Both the position numbers and the translations under genes were made by a program. Shown one piece after another: positions 43,437 through 53,152 of a stretch of DNA of 64,000 nucleotides (the stretch's first letter is position 1; each line of letters begins with the position of its first letter). Where the stretch lies: contig JAEYXS010000003.1 in NCBI GenBank assembly GCA_023431185.1, positions 36,744-100,743 of the forward strand. Reading direction: 5' to 3'. Source of the stretch: Verrucomicrobiota bacterium (GTDB taxonomy: Bacteria > Verrucomicrobiota > Verrucomicrobiia > Limisphaerales > JAEYXS01). The notes below the pieces were generated by a model. That model saw nothing but the letters and a program-made list of their open reading frames with translations, was not told where the DNA came from and made no database searches.

Positions 43437-46400
43437 TGCTCGGGATATTGTTTTAAGAGCGGCTCAAAGGCACGCATGATTTGCTGCGTAAACTTTTGAC
43501 GCGCCTCACGGTTATTCAATTCTGCACGCTGATAAGCCATCTCCGGCAAGATATGGGCTGCATAGCAATTCTGCTCGCGCACAATGGCCGTAGGCAAAAT
43601 GGCACAGCCCGTGGCGCGGGCGAGTTCTGCTGCAGAGATAGAAGCATTGAACGGTTCACCGCATAACTCCACCTCGACCTCAGTTCCGGCCGGCGGACGA
43701 TCCACCAGCAAAGCGACACAAGCCCCTTCCTGCAAACGCTTGATGACCTGGACAAAGGCAAAGGCATCGCGCCCCACCACCAACGTCTCGATGCCCCAGC
43801 GTTCACGCGATTGCTGACGCAATTCGGTGAAGCCGTCACCAGGCTCCGCTTGCGTCAGCACCAAAAGCTTCACCCCGCGTTGGGTGAGCAATGGGCCACC
43901 AAACTCCCAGTTACCCAGATGCGGTGTGACCAAGAGCACTCCTTTGCCCTTCTTATCAGCAGCCTCGAAATGCTCCCAGCCTGTCCATTCACCAAAGAGC
44001 CCTTTAACATCCGCTCCGCTCTCATAACGCCAGAGGTCAACGAGCTTCTGGCCGAAGTTGCTGAAGAGCTTCAGTGATTTTCCCCGCAGAACGGAAGCAT
44101 CAGCACCGATGAGCGGGCGAAGATTCTGCTCCACGATAACTAAGCGATCTGCATTGAACCCGGCATAAACTCGCGACAATGTGCGAGCTATTAATCCGGT
44201 CAAACCTTCCGGCAAATTCTTGCCTAGCCAAAGACCCGCCTTCCACCAGCTTGCCCGATAAAGCTGTGACGGAGCTTTCACAGGCTTCTCCTCCAGCGGG
44301 CCAGCACACAAGCTCCACATGCTAGGCAACAAGAGCAACGATACAATAACCGCACTGACGATGCCCAACGAACAGACCTGTCCTAGGCTCGCAAGCCCGG
44401 CGTTTTGCGAGAAAGCCAAGGAACCAAACCCAATTGTAGTGGTGGCCGCACAGAGCAAAATAGCTTTGCCCGTGCTATGCCAGGTCTCCCGCCAGTTGCC
44501 ATGATGGCGACGCAGCGCATGTTGCAAATGGATGCTGTAATCTTCCGCCGAACCCAGCAGCAACGGCAAGGCCACCAGATTCAGCAGATTCCATGACCAG
44601 CCGAAAAGCCGCATGAAGGCAAGCATGAGGAAGCCGCTGACCAGCAACGTGCCAATACTTAAGAGCACTTCGCTCCAACGGCGAAAAGCCATCCAAAGTG
44701 AGGCCAGCAACAATGTGACGCAGGGGATCATGACCCAGACGAATTCACGCTGCACATGGCGGAGGATGGAGATGCCGAGCAACTCCCACCCAGCGACACG
44801 GGAGCCTTCCCCATCCAGGGCTTCACTGAGAGTGAGCGCAGCCGTTTCGCCACTGTTGCTTGGCGTGATGAGGCCCAGGGCAAAACGCTCCTGCCCATGC
44901 CGGACGATGACCTGCTCCAGAATCCAGGTCGCCGTAGGCCCCACTGGCAAGCGCAGTTCGTTCCCTTGCCCGCCCCAGTACCGCAACATGACATCGGTGA
45001 CGCTAAAGGCATTCTGCGCAAAGCCAGCCGCGAGAAACGCCTGTCGCATCTGATCGGAACGGGCCGCAAGCTGACGCAAGCGTTCGCGATTGGCAGCGAT
45101 CTGGGCGGGATTCGGCCAGAGCGTCATCGGCAGCAAGGCATACTTGACCTGCCCTGCTTGCTTTAGCTTTTGCAAGGTGGCTTGGGCATTCTGCAGGCGA
45201 TCGGAAACTTGCGCATCTGATCCACCGCTGATGACCAGCAAAAAAGGCTCGTTCGCACGACCAAGCTCATGCTTCAAGGTATCCATCGTCGCATACGCTT
45301 CGCTATGGCGAGGACGAAGCGGTTCAGAACTGGCCGTCAATCCGGGGAGCCCCTGCTGCAGCAAAATGACGCTCGCCACTAGGAGCACGACGATGCTGTT
45401 GATCAGCCCAACCCGGGGGAACTTGCTGGGTGATTTTTCAACTGAAGATACTTGCTCATTTTTTCCCGATTGAAGTCCGGCAGCCTTAACCGCCAGCGGG
45501 ATCACCCACGGAAAGAAACGGAGCACCAGCCAGGCACCAGTGAGGATACCCGCAGCCACGAGCGTTCCTAGCTGCGCGAGACCGGGAAGCCCGCCGAAAT
45601 TTAAGGAGGCGAAAGCAGCGGCCGTGGAAATGCCGGACCACCAGATGCCCGGGGCGATCTCCGCGCGGATCTCTTCAGGAGATTTACCGGAAGTGATGCC
45701 TTCCTGATACAGCACAAGGGCAAAATCCACGACCATGCCGAAAAGGATGGCCGCAAATCCCAAGCTGATGACGTTCATGCGGCCGAAGAGCAGCCCCCCG
45801 ATGGCGATGGTCAGGATTACATTCGCCCCCAGCAGCAGGATAAGCCACAGAAGTGGTTTCAGGCGGCGATGCGCGAGCAGAAAAACGAGCGCGATCAGAG
45901 CCAGAGAACCCGGCATGGATTTTCGCATGTCCGTTTCCATGCTGTTGGCGATCTCGGACATGAAGACCGGCCCACCGGTGAGCCGAAATTCCACCGCAGC
46001 GTAGGCAGCATCCTTTTGCGTCCACTGCTGGATGATGCCTTTCACATCCACAAGCCAACGGGTCGCTTCATCATAATTCTTCAACGCCGAGGCCGGATCG
46101 ACATGCAAAAGACGGAATGTGCCATCTGGAGAGGCAAACAATTGGTTGGACCCAAGGTCATCCGGAGAAAGTGAGCCGGAAGAGACATTCAGCAGATCCA
46201 GCGGGTCGTAACTGGCACGGGCAACATCTTCCGGTGAAAACGCCGTGGCGAGCTGCTCACGAACTCGCACCAGATTGGCAGGCAACTTGTCAGGGTCCAA
46301 TCGTTCTTCCAGTTTCTGAACGGCATTCGTATCTGAATTCAGCCATAGGTAGGCGACCAGTTCGGCCGCTCCCAACGGGTCTTCCTGCCAGGGCGGCTGC

Positions 46401-46669
46401 CAGATGGCCCGACTGATTACATTAGTTTGCTGGCGAAGTTCTTCCGCCAATGACCTGGCCGCCTCTTCGGACAACGCCGCATCGGCAGTCTTCAGAGTGA
46501 TGATAAGTTCACGGGCATTGGCAAAGTGCTGCTGGTGGGTGCGCAGACCTTGGACTACTGGCAACTCGGCCGGGAGCAAGTTGAGGACATCGACATCCAG
46601 ACGCAGACGGCTCAAGCCGACCAGCGCCAGCATCCCCAGCCCCAGTAGAAGCCACTTGCGCAGACTCAT
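43394..46669 (-). CDS. MMPL-family exporter fused to a lysophospholipid (LpxL-type) acyltransferase
   Basis: About 1091 residues; the ATG at 46669 overlaps the upstream stop as ATGA and places a membrane segment (WLLLGLGMLALVGLSRL) at the start. Residues to about 780 form an RND/MMPL exporter with two sets of membrane helices; the second contains LLNLVALPLLLGSAEDYSIHL, the MMPL signature region. From about 850 an LpxL/HtrB-like domain follows, with HLGNWEFGG (the H(x4)E type active site), LLVDRPPAG and ILPTAIVRE. The two activities are normally separate genes in aryl-polyene loci. It probably acylates and exports one lipid. Confidence 0.88.
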   Translation of the reverse strand: MSLRKWLLLGLGMLALVGLSRLRLDVDVLNLLPAELPVVQGLRTHQQHFANARELIITLKTADAALSEEAARSLAEELRQQTNVISRAIWQPPWQEDPLGAAELVAYLWLNSDTNAVQKLEERLDPDKLPANLVRVREQLATAFSPEDVARASYDPLDLLNVSSGSLSPDDLGSNQLFASPDGTFRLLHVDPASALKNYDEATRWLVDVKGIIQQWTQKDAAYAAVEFRLTGGPVFMSEIANSMETDMRKSMPGSLALIALVFLLAHRRLKPLLWLILLLGANVILTIAIGGLLFGRMNVISLGFAAILFGMVVDFALVLYQEGITSGKSPEEIRAEIAPGIWWSGISTAAAFASLNFGGLPGLAQLGTLVAAGILTGAWLVLRFFPWVIPLAVKAAGLQSGKNEQVSSVEKSPSKFPRVGLINSIVVLLVASVILLQQGLPGLTASSEPLRPRHSEAYATMDTLKHELGRANEPFLLVISGGSDAQVSDRLQNAQATLQKLKQAGQVKYALLPMTLWPNPAQIAANRERLRQLAARSDQMRQAFLAAGFAQNAFSVTDVMLRYWGGQGNELRLPVGPTATWILEQVIVRHGQERFALGLITPSNSGETAALTLSEALDGEGSRVAGWELLGISILRHVQREFVWVMIPCVTLLLASLWMAFRRWSEVLLSIGTLLVSGFLMLAFMRLFGWSWNLLNLVALPLLLGSAEDYSIHLQHALRRHHGNWRETWHSTGKAILLCAATTTIGFGSLAFSQNAGLASLGQVCSLGIVSAVIVSLLLLPSMWSLCAGPLEEKPVKAPSQLYRASWWKAGLWLGKNLPEGLTGLIARTLSRVYAGFNADRLVIVEQNLRPLIGADASVLRGKSLKLFSNFGQKLVDLWRYESGADVKGLFGEWTGWEHFEAADKKGKGVLLVTPHLGNWEFGGPLLTQRGVKLLVLTQAEPGDGFTELRQQSRERWGIETLVVGRDAFAFVQVIKRLQEGACVALLVDRPPAGTEVEVELCGEPFNASISAAELARATGCAILPTAIVREQNCYAAHILPEMAYQRAELNNREARQKFTQQIMRAFEPLLKQYPEQWYHFVSIWPSRRG

Positions 46670-47145
46670 GGGCGGGGAACTCCTTCGATACATTCACCCG
46701 TCTTCAGATTTATCCATCGAACTGTTTGATTGGGCAAAGCCTCGACCTTGAGGTCCGTAGCCGTTTGCTTTTGCAGCGCGATCAAAACCCAGAGATGTGC
46801 AGCGTCAGGTAATCCAGCTCCTTTGGCAGACCGTGGGCGTGGTCCATACTCTACCCACCATTTATCGCTCTCACTCTGTACGGTGGCCAGCACTAGCGGC
46901 GTCTTGCTGACTTGGAGAAAAATTTTACCCGAGGTGTGGCGGGCCTCAATGACATCACAGACCATTTCGCTAGCCCCAGGCTTGCTCAACCAAACCACCT
47001 GGTATTGACGCTGGGTCCAGCCCGGCTGGCTAAGATCCAGCGGCGCGAAGGGTGAAGGCGTGCGGCAGCCTGCCAGAAAAAGCGTTAGCAACAGGCCGAT
47101 GACGATACCCGTACGCAACCACAATGACTGCCATGGAAATGTCAT
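46666..47145 (-). CDS. Lipoprotein, DUF3261-like
   Basis: 159 residues. The signal peptide ends with a lipobox (GLLLTLFLAGC), so it is a lipoprotein. The mature part is beta-rich (RQYQVVWLSKPGASEMVCDV, GKIFLQVSKTPLVLATV). Small lipoproteins of the DUF3261 type recur beside LolA and MMPL genes in aryl-polyene loci, and the position here is the same; the match by sequence is weak. It overlaps both neighbours. Confidence 0.65.
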   Translation of the reverse strand: MTFPWQSLWLRTGIVIGLLLTLFLAGCRTPSPFAPLDLSQPGWTQRQYQVVWLSKPGASEMVCDVIEARHTSGKIFLQVSKTPLVLATVQSESDKWWVEYGPRPRSAKGAGLPDAAHLWVLIALQKQTATDLKVEALPNQTVRWINLKTGECIEGVPRP

Positions 47146-48431
47146 TGGAAGGAGATGCGCGGAAGCAAAGGATACCGGGCCTGCATCTTGATGATCCAGA
47201 AAAAGACCCCCAAGCGCCAGCGCATGCGCCAGCCGCCCTCCAGTTCACCCGCCAGCACCGCATTCACCGCCGCTGGCAGGTTGAAGCGTTTGCGCGGCTC
47301 GAGGAAAACCTCCATGAAAGGGGTCGTGTAGAAATTCTCCACCATCTTCCAATAGAACTTCATGGAATCATAAACCCTGCGTTCATAGGCCTGGAAACGT
47401 GGGATGGGGTCGTCTTTCCGTTTCAGGGTTTCAATGAGTGCCTGCGCAGCGAGCTTGCCGCTGAACATGGCCAGAAAAACACCTGCGGAGAAAATCGGAT
47501 CCATGAAGCCGGCAGCATCGCCGACACGCAAAAGTCGTGGTCCGTAAAAGCTTTTATTTCGGTACGAGAAATCCCCCGTCGTCTGCACCTGCCCGCATAG
47601 TTCGGCATTCGCCATGCGTTCACGCATCGGCAGGCTGGAGTCAACGAACCGTTGAAAAACTTCCCGCGGGGACTGTTTCAGCGCGCCAAATTCGGCGTTA
47701 TCCATGACGCATCCAACGCTGGTTTTCTCCGCTGTGATCGGGATGATCCAGAACCATTTATTGTCGAGGCGCACGATGACAGTGTCCGTTTCCTTTGGTC
47801 CTTCATCCCGTTTCACACCTGTGAAATGGCCAAAGACTGCCAATTTTTTCAACTTGGGATGCACCTCCCGGATGCCTTCCTGATTACCCGTCATGTTACC
47901 CCGGCCGCTGGCATCAATAATGTAGCGGGCTTTGAACGATGCTGTTTCACCTTTATCGGAAGCAGCCTGCACTTCAGCGACTTCGGCTCCCTGCTCCACG
48001 CGTTTTACCGTCCAGCCTTCACGGACCTCGCCACCCTGCTCTGCTGCGTGCTTGAGCAGAATTTCATCGAAGACCGCCCGCTCGACCTGGATGGCTTCTG
48101 AAAACTTGGTGAACCGTCCTTCCTTGAAGACGAATTTGGTGCCTTTGGAACCATTGCCCAGATGAAACTGGGCGCCGAACTTGCGCAAAAAACCGGCAGC
48201 CTCGAGTTTCGGCTGCACACCGATCTCCTCAAAGATACGGCGATTGTAAGGCAGCAAGGATTCGCCGATGTGAAACCGTGGAAAGTGTTCCCGCTCGAGC
48301 AGGAGAACTTTCAAACCCGCCTGGCGCAAATAGCACGCCGAACTGCTGCCGCCCGGGCCGCCACCAATGATGACGACATCATAAAGCTCAGCGGGGATTG
48401 GCGGATTTAAAGACATTAGTGAATTGAGCAA
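47142..48431 (-). CDS. FAD-dependent oxidoreductase, flavin halogenase / geranylgeranyl reductase type
   Basis: About 429 residues. The FAD loop is YDVVIIGGGPGGSSSACYLRQAG, shortened here to its core GGGPGGSSSACYL, followed by LLLEREHFPRFHIGESLLP, the conserved segment of tryptophan-halogenase-like proteins. LRVGDAAGFMDPIFSAGVFLA is the second FAD motif. A WxWxIP motif (KWFWIIPI) is close to the halogenase signature but has variant residues. It overlaps the lipoprotein gene by 4 bp. In flexirubin-type clusters such enzymes modify the aromatic head group. Confidence 0.85.
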   Translation of the reverse strand: MLNSLMSLNPPIPAELYDVVIIGGGPGGSSSACYLRQAGLKVLLLEREHFPRFHIGESLLPYNRRIFEEIGVQPKLEAAGFLRKFGAQFHLGNGSKGTKFVFKEGRFTKFSEAIQVERAVFDEILLKHAAEQGGEVREGWTVKRVEQGAEVAEVQAASDKGETASFKARYIIDASGRGNMTGNQEGIREVHPKLKKLAVFGHFTGVKRDEGPKETDTVIVRLDNKWFWIIPITAEKTSVGCVMDNAEFGALKQSPREVFQRFVDSSLPMRERMANAELCGQVQTTGDFSYRNKSFYGPRLLRVGDAAGFMDPIFSAGVFLAMFSGKLAAQALIETLKRKDDPIPRFQAYERRVYDSMKFYWKMVENFYTTPFMEVFLEPRKRFNLPAAVNAVLAGELEGGWRMRWRLGVFFWIIKMQARYPLLPRISFQ

Positions 48432-48434
48432 GCA

Positions 48435-48971
48435 TCACTCCAACCCCAAGATCCGCCGACCATCTTCGGTGATCATAGATTGGTGCCAGGGAGGATCCCA
48501 GACGATCTCCACCACAGCATCCTCCACTTTGGGCAGGAGCAGCAGCTTCTGCTGGGCATCACGGGCAATGGTAGGCCCCATACCGCAACCCGGCGCGGTG
48601 AGGGTCATTTTCACAAAGACCTTGCGATTGCCATTGGGCAAACCTTCGGTGGCCATGTCATATACCAGGCCAAGGTCCACGATGTTCACCGGTATCTCCG
48701 GATCGTAGCAGGTCTTGAGGGCCTCCCAGATCATGGGCTCAGTCAGTTCGGCGTTGGCATCGACAGTCTGGGCATCCATGGCTAGGCCCAGCGCATCGGC
48801 ATCTTTCGGGGCGATGCGGAACAAGGCACCCTGACCACGCACGGTGATGCTCCCGCCGAGCGTCTGCGTGATGTCCACTTCAAGACCTTGCGGGAGGGTC
48901 ACGGTATTGCCCGCCGGGATCTGGACGGCTTCACACTCGCGCTGGAGCAGGACGGTCGTTACTTCGTGCAT
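48435..48971 (-). CDS. sufT: Putative Fe-S assembly protein SufT
   Basis: 178 residues. The N-terminal domain is SufT-specific (VQIPAGNTVTLPQGLEVDIT). The DUF59/MIP18 domain has CYDPEIPVNIVDLGLVYDM, TLTAPGCGMGP with the conserved Cys, and VVWDPPW-like EIVWDPPWHQSMI. SufT helps maturation of Fe-S proteins. It starts the minus-strand run, 3 bp before the oxidoreductase gene, but its functional link to that operon may be only transcriptional. The rest of the suf system is not in the window. Confidence 0.9.
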   Translation of the reverse strand: MHEVTTVLLQRECEAVQIPAGNTVTLPQGLEVDITQTLGGSITVRGQGALFRIAPKDADALGLAMDAQTVDANAELTEPMIWEALKTCYDPEIPVNIVDLGLVYDMATEGLPNGNRKVFVKMTLTAPGCGMGPTIARDAQQKLLLLPKVEDAVVEIVWDPPWHQSMITEDGRRILGLE

Positions 48972-49140
48972 AAGGGCAGGTTAGCCCAAAGGAAGGGTAA
49001 GTTCAAAGGCGGAAGTTTGTCTTATACCCCGTGATAATTGCCGGAAAAGGGAGTTTTACCTTTCTGAGCTAACAGGTTAGTCTTTAGACACCTTGGAAAA
49101 GGTCTTAGTATTGGAAGTGCTGACGAACAATCGCCCGCCG

Positions 49141-52100
49141 ATGATGACCAGCCCTGAGACAAGCATCATCAGCCAGTTGAAAAACTGGCAAGCCCCCCCC
49201 GTGCTGAGATGCGTCATGCATGTCAACGGAACTGGGCATATCCAGCATGCCGAAGGCGATCTGAAGGAGCTGTTCGGGACCGAAGACCTGCGCAATCAGA
49301 ACTTGTCTGCCCATCTTAAGCAGGAGGGCAGCAACCAGATGTGGTTTGCTGACTGGCTTACCAGCAGCCAATCAGACAAAAAGGCGGTGCGCGCACAATT
49401 GAAAAACCAGGAAGATGAATTCACTCCTGTAGAAATCTTTGCCACTTATCAGGGTGGCGGCCTTTATCTCCTGAAACTGCGGAGCGTCTTCTCGGAGATC
49501 GTCGACCAGTTCGCCGCCCAGCAGATTTACATTCTGGAACTGCTCGCCCGTGGCCGGCCGCAGGAGGAAATCCTTAACCAGCTTGTGCTGTTGATCGAAA
49601 GCGTGATGCCAGGGGCCACAGGCTCCATCCTGCTGCTGGATCCGGTGAAACGGAGTTTCCTGCATGGAGCAGCACCCAACCTGGATGAGCAGTATAATCG
49701 CTCACTGACAGGGATAGTCATCGGCCCAGACGTGGGATCGTGCGGCGCTGCCATTCACTTTGGGCGCAGAACGGTCGTGAAAGACATCGCCACGGATCCG
49801 TTATGGGAGAATTACAAGCACTTGATCCTGCCCTTGGGCTACCGGGCCTGCTGGTCCACACCGTTCTTCTCTGAAACAGGCAGCGCGATGGGCACCTTCG
49901 GCATCTATTACCGGGAAAAGCGCGGCCCACAAGCTTATGAAATGGCCATCTTGGATGCCGCCTCGCATTTGGCCGCAGTCGTCGCCAGCCACCATCTCAG
50001 GCTGCTACAATTGCAGGACGCACTGGCCGCCTTGAAACGAAGTGAAGACCGGTTGCAAAGCACTTTCGATTTCGTGAACGACGCCATCTTCGTCCATGAC
50101 AGCGAAACGGGAGCGATCATCGATGTCAATCAACGCACCGTAGAAATGTACGGCTGGACCAAGGAGGAGCTCAAAAGCATGGGGATCGGCCGCCTGAGTG
50201 CCGGGCTTGCCCCTTACACTCAGGAGGAGGCCGTAAACTGGATACTGCGGGCCAGGCAGGAAGGGCCACAAATCTTTGAATGGCGGGCTAGGCATCGCAA
50301 CGGACGGCTATTCTGGGTGGAGGTCAATCTGCGCTTCGCCCAACTTGGGGAACATGACCGGGTCCTCGTCACCGTCCGCGACATCGAACAGCGGAAACTG
50401 GTCGAAGAACGGCTGGAACTGGCCTTGAGGGGTGCTGATCTGGGGCTTTGGGACTGGGACATCACGACGGGTGAGGTTACCTTCAGCGACCGCTGGTTCA
50501 CCATGCTGGGCTACAGACCCGCCGAACTGCCGCCGAGCGTGGATACCTGGCGGGCATTGCTTCATACCGAGGATGCTCCACTGGTCGAAGAAGCCTTGAC
50601 CGCCCATTTTAGCCAGCAGACCGAGCAGTATGATGTTGAGTTCCGGTTGCTCAATAAAAACGGCAGCTGGCACTGGGTGGGGGCCCGAGGCCGTGTGCTC
50701 GAATGGTCACCCGCCGGCGAACCGCTGCGGATGACCGGCACGCATTTGGACATCCAGGCCCGTAAAGTCACCGAGCAAGAGCTCCATTGCAGCCAAAAGC
50801 GCTATGAACTGGTACTGACGGGATCAGGCGCGGGGTTGTGGGACTGGAATTTGGATACCGATGCCTGCTATTTTTCCCCCCGTTTCCGGGAGATGCTTGG
50901 TCTGTCCGAAAGTGAATTCCCCAACCAGTTCAATTCATTCGTCGAACGGCTGCATCCGGATGATGTGCTGCGGATGAGACAAACGATCGCCCGGCATATC
51001 AGCATGCGGACACCGTGCGAGGACGAGTACCGGCTGCGCACAAAATCCGGCGATTACCGGTGGTTCAGCGCCAACGGCCAGGCCAGCTTCGATGAGCGCG
51101 GCAAGGCGCACCAAATGGCGGGTTCACTCATCGATATCCACGAACGGCGTTGTGCCGAGGAGAGAATCCGGGAAAACCAGCGCGTTTTGGAAACATTGTT
51201 GGGCAATCTGGTGGGCATGGCCTACCGCTGCCGGATCGATGAACACTGGACCATGGAGTTCGTCAGTCAGGGTTGTGTGCAACTGACCGGGTATCAACCC
51301 GAGGATCTGGTGGGCAACCATCGTATCAGCTACGAGGAAGTCACTCATCCCGAAGACCGCCAGCGGGTGCGTGATGAGATTCAGGCCGCGCTCAAGCAAG
51401 GGCGCCAGTTTGAATTGTTCTACCGCATCATCACCGCCACCGGAACCGTGCGCATTGTCTTGGAGCGCGGCATCGGCATCCATTCGGCGGCGGGTCAGCT
51501 TGAGTATCTGGAGGGCTTCATCACGGATGTCACGGAAATACGCCGTTCCCAGGACAAGATCGTCGAACAGGCCGCCCTGCTGGACCGGGCCCAGGACGCC
51601 ATCATCGTCCGGGATTTGCAGGGCACCATCACCTACTGGAACCAGGGCGCCAGCCGGCTCTATGGCTGGCAGCAGGATGAAGTCCTGGGCAAACCGGTGC
51701 TGGAGTTGTTCTATCGGGAAGGTTCAGCCTACCTGAAAGCCTTGCAAGTGTTGTTGCGGCTCGGCGAGTGGTCGGGCGAACTGCACCATGTGACCCGGGA
51801 AAACAGGGAGATCATCGTGGAGTCGCGCTGGACTCTGTTAAGGGACGAGAAAGGCGGCCCGAAATCCATCCTGACCATCGACACAGACATCACCGAAAAG
51901 AAACGTCTCGAGGCGCAGTTCCTCCGCGCCCAGCGTATGGAGAGCATCGGCACGCTGGCGGGCGGCATCGCCCATGATCTGAACAATGTGCTTGCCCCGA
52001 TCATCATGTCTATCGACCTGCTCCGCCTCTCCACCACCAGCAAGGAGGACATGGACTTGCTGAACCAGATGGATGCCAGCGCCCATCGCGGTGCCGATCT

Positions 52101-53079
52101 CGTGCGGCAGGTGTTGTCCTTTGCACGCGGTGTAGGCGGTCGCCGGATCAGCATCAATCCTTCCTACCTCATCAAGGAGGTCGCCAAGATCGTGAAGGAA
52201 ACTTTCCCGAAATCTATTACCATCCGCAGCGATCGCTCGGCCGAGCTGTGGATGGTCTCTGGGGATCCGACCCAGTTGCATCAGGTGCTCCTGAACCTCT
52301 GTGTGAATGCGCGTGACGCCATGCCGGAGGGTGGCACCCTGAGTCTCCTCGCGGAGAACGTGGAACTTGATGCAACTGGCGCAGCCAGGTTGGAGAACGG
52401 GCACGCCGGCCAGTTTGTCAGGTTTATCGTTGAGGATACCGGCACCGGCATCCCGGATGAGCTGCTGGGAAAAATCTTTGAACCGTTCTTCACGACGAAG
52501 GAAATCGGCAAAGGAACCGGACTGGGACTCTCAACCGTGATGGCCATCGTGCGCAGCCACGGCGGTTTTATCCAGGTTGAAAGCGCTGTGGATCAAGGCT
52601 CCAGTTTTCAGGTATATCTGCCAACCTCCACACAGCGATCCGAAACTGGAGCTGGTGAACCTGCGGCTGGCGTCCCCCGTGGACAGGGCGAATGCATCCT
52701 GATCGTGGACGATGAACCATCCGTAAGATCCGTCCTCAAAAACACGCTAACCGCCTATGGCTACACGGTATTGCTGGCGGAGAATGGGGCCGAAGGCCTC
52801 GCCTGCTATGAAAGGGAACGGGAGCGGATACGGGTGATCATCACGGACATGATGATGCCCGTCATGGATGGCCCCACGATGATCAATACTTTATGTAGCA
52901 TGCAGGCCCGGCAGCCGATCATCGCTTCCAGCGGCCTCAACGAAAGCATCAACTTGGGCAAGATCACAGCCGCCGGCGTGAACCATTTCTTGGCGAAGCC
53001 CTATTCTGCGGAAACCGTCTTGCGGGCATTGCATGAAGTTCTCAACCAAGGCCCAGCCGCCCCCCCGACCTCCCGGTAA
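49141..53079 (+). CDS. Hybrid sensor histidine kinase with GAF and multiple PAS domains
   Basis: About 1312 residues; the ATG at 49141 is preferred over a TTG at 49093. Order: N-terminal PAS-like region, GAF domain (EEILNQLVLLIESVMPGATG onward), PAS domains (IFVHDSETGAIIDVNQRTVE; LGLWDWDITTGEVTFSDRWF; GAGLWDWNLDTDACYFSPRF; WTMEFVSQGCVQLTGY; AIIVRDLQGTITYWNQGASR), HisKA with GGIAHDLNNVLAPI (His), HATPase with NLCVNARDAMPEGG and GTGLGLSTV, and a receiver with LIVDDEPSVRSVL and IITDMMMPVMDG (Asp). No membrane segment is seen, so it is a cytoplasmic sensor. No cognate regulator is adjacent. Confidence 0.95.
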   Translation: MMTSPETSIISQLKNWQAPPVLRCVMHVNGTGHIQHAEGDLKELFGTEDLRNQNLSAHLKQEGSNQMWFADWLTSSQSDKKAVRAQLKNQEDEFTPVEIFATYQGGGLYLLKLRSVFSEIVDQFAAQQIYILELLARGRPQEEILNQLVLLIESVMPGATGSILLLDPVKRSFLHGAAPNLDEQYNRSLTGIVIGPDVGSCGAAIHFGRRTVVKDIATDPLWENYKHLILPLGYRACWSTPFFSETGSAMGTFGIYYREKRGPQAYEMAILDAASHLAAVVASHHLRLLQLQDALAALKRSEDRLQSTFDFVNDAIFVHDSETGAIIDVNQRTVEMYGWTKEELKSMGIGRLSAGLAPYTQEEAVNWILRARQEGPQIFEWRARHRNGRLFWVEVNLRFAQLGEHDRVLVTVRDIEQRKLVEERLELALRGADLGLWDWDITTGEVTFSDRWFTMLGYRPAELPPSVDTWRALLHTEDAPLVEEALTAHFSQQTEQYDVEFRLLNKNGSWHWVGARGRVLEWSPAGEPLRMTGTHLDIQARKVTEQELHCSQKRYELVLTGSGAGLWDWNLDTDACYFSPRFREMLGLSESEFPNQFNSFVERLHPDDVLRMRQTIARHISMRTPCEDEYRLRTKSGDYRWFSANGQASFDERGKAHQMAGSLIDIHERRCAEERIRENQRVLETLLGNLVGMAYRCRIDEHWTMEFVSQGCVQLTGYQPEDLVGNHRISYEEVTHPEDRQRVRDEIQAALKQGRQFELFYRIITATGTVRIVLERGIGIHSAAGQLEYLEGFITDVTEIRRSQDKIVEQAALLDRAQDAIIVRDLQGTITYWNQGASRLYGWQQDEVLGKPVLELFYREGSAYLKALQVLLRLGEWSGELHHVTRENREIIVESRWTLLRDEKGGPKSILTIDTDITEKKRLEAQFLRAQRMESIGTLAGGIAHDLNNVLAPIIMSIDLLRLSTTSKEDMDLLNQMDASAHRGADLVRQVLSFARGVGGRRISINPSYLIKEVAKIVKETFPKSITIRSDRSAELWMVSGDPTQLHQVLLNLCVNARDAMPEGGTLSLLAENVELDATGAARLENGHAGQFVRFIVEDTGTGIPDELLGKIFEPFFTTKEIGKGTGLGLSTVMAIVRSHGGFIQVESAVDQGSSFQVYLPTSTQRSETGAGEPAAGVPRGQGECILIVDDEPSVRSVLKNTLTAYGYTVLLAENGAEGLACYERERERIRVIITDMMMPVMDGPTMINTLCSMQARQPIIASSGLNESINLGKITAAGVNHFLAKPYSAETVLRALHEVLNQGPAAPPTSR

Positions 53080-53152
53080 AGCCCCGATCTGATTCGCCGA
53101 ACCGCCATTTTTCGGCTTTGAAGCCGCCCCTCTTCCCACCTATGCTCCGCCC

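Noticed and set aside
49069..49080. CTAAC-AG-GTTAG palindrome upstream of the hybrid sensor kinase
   Set aside because: Only five bases per arm; such a short palindrome is expected by chance and has no second copy nearby.
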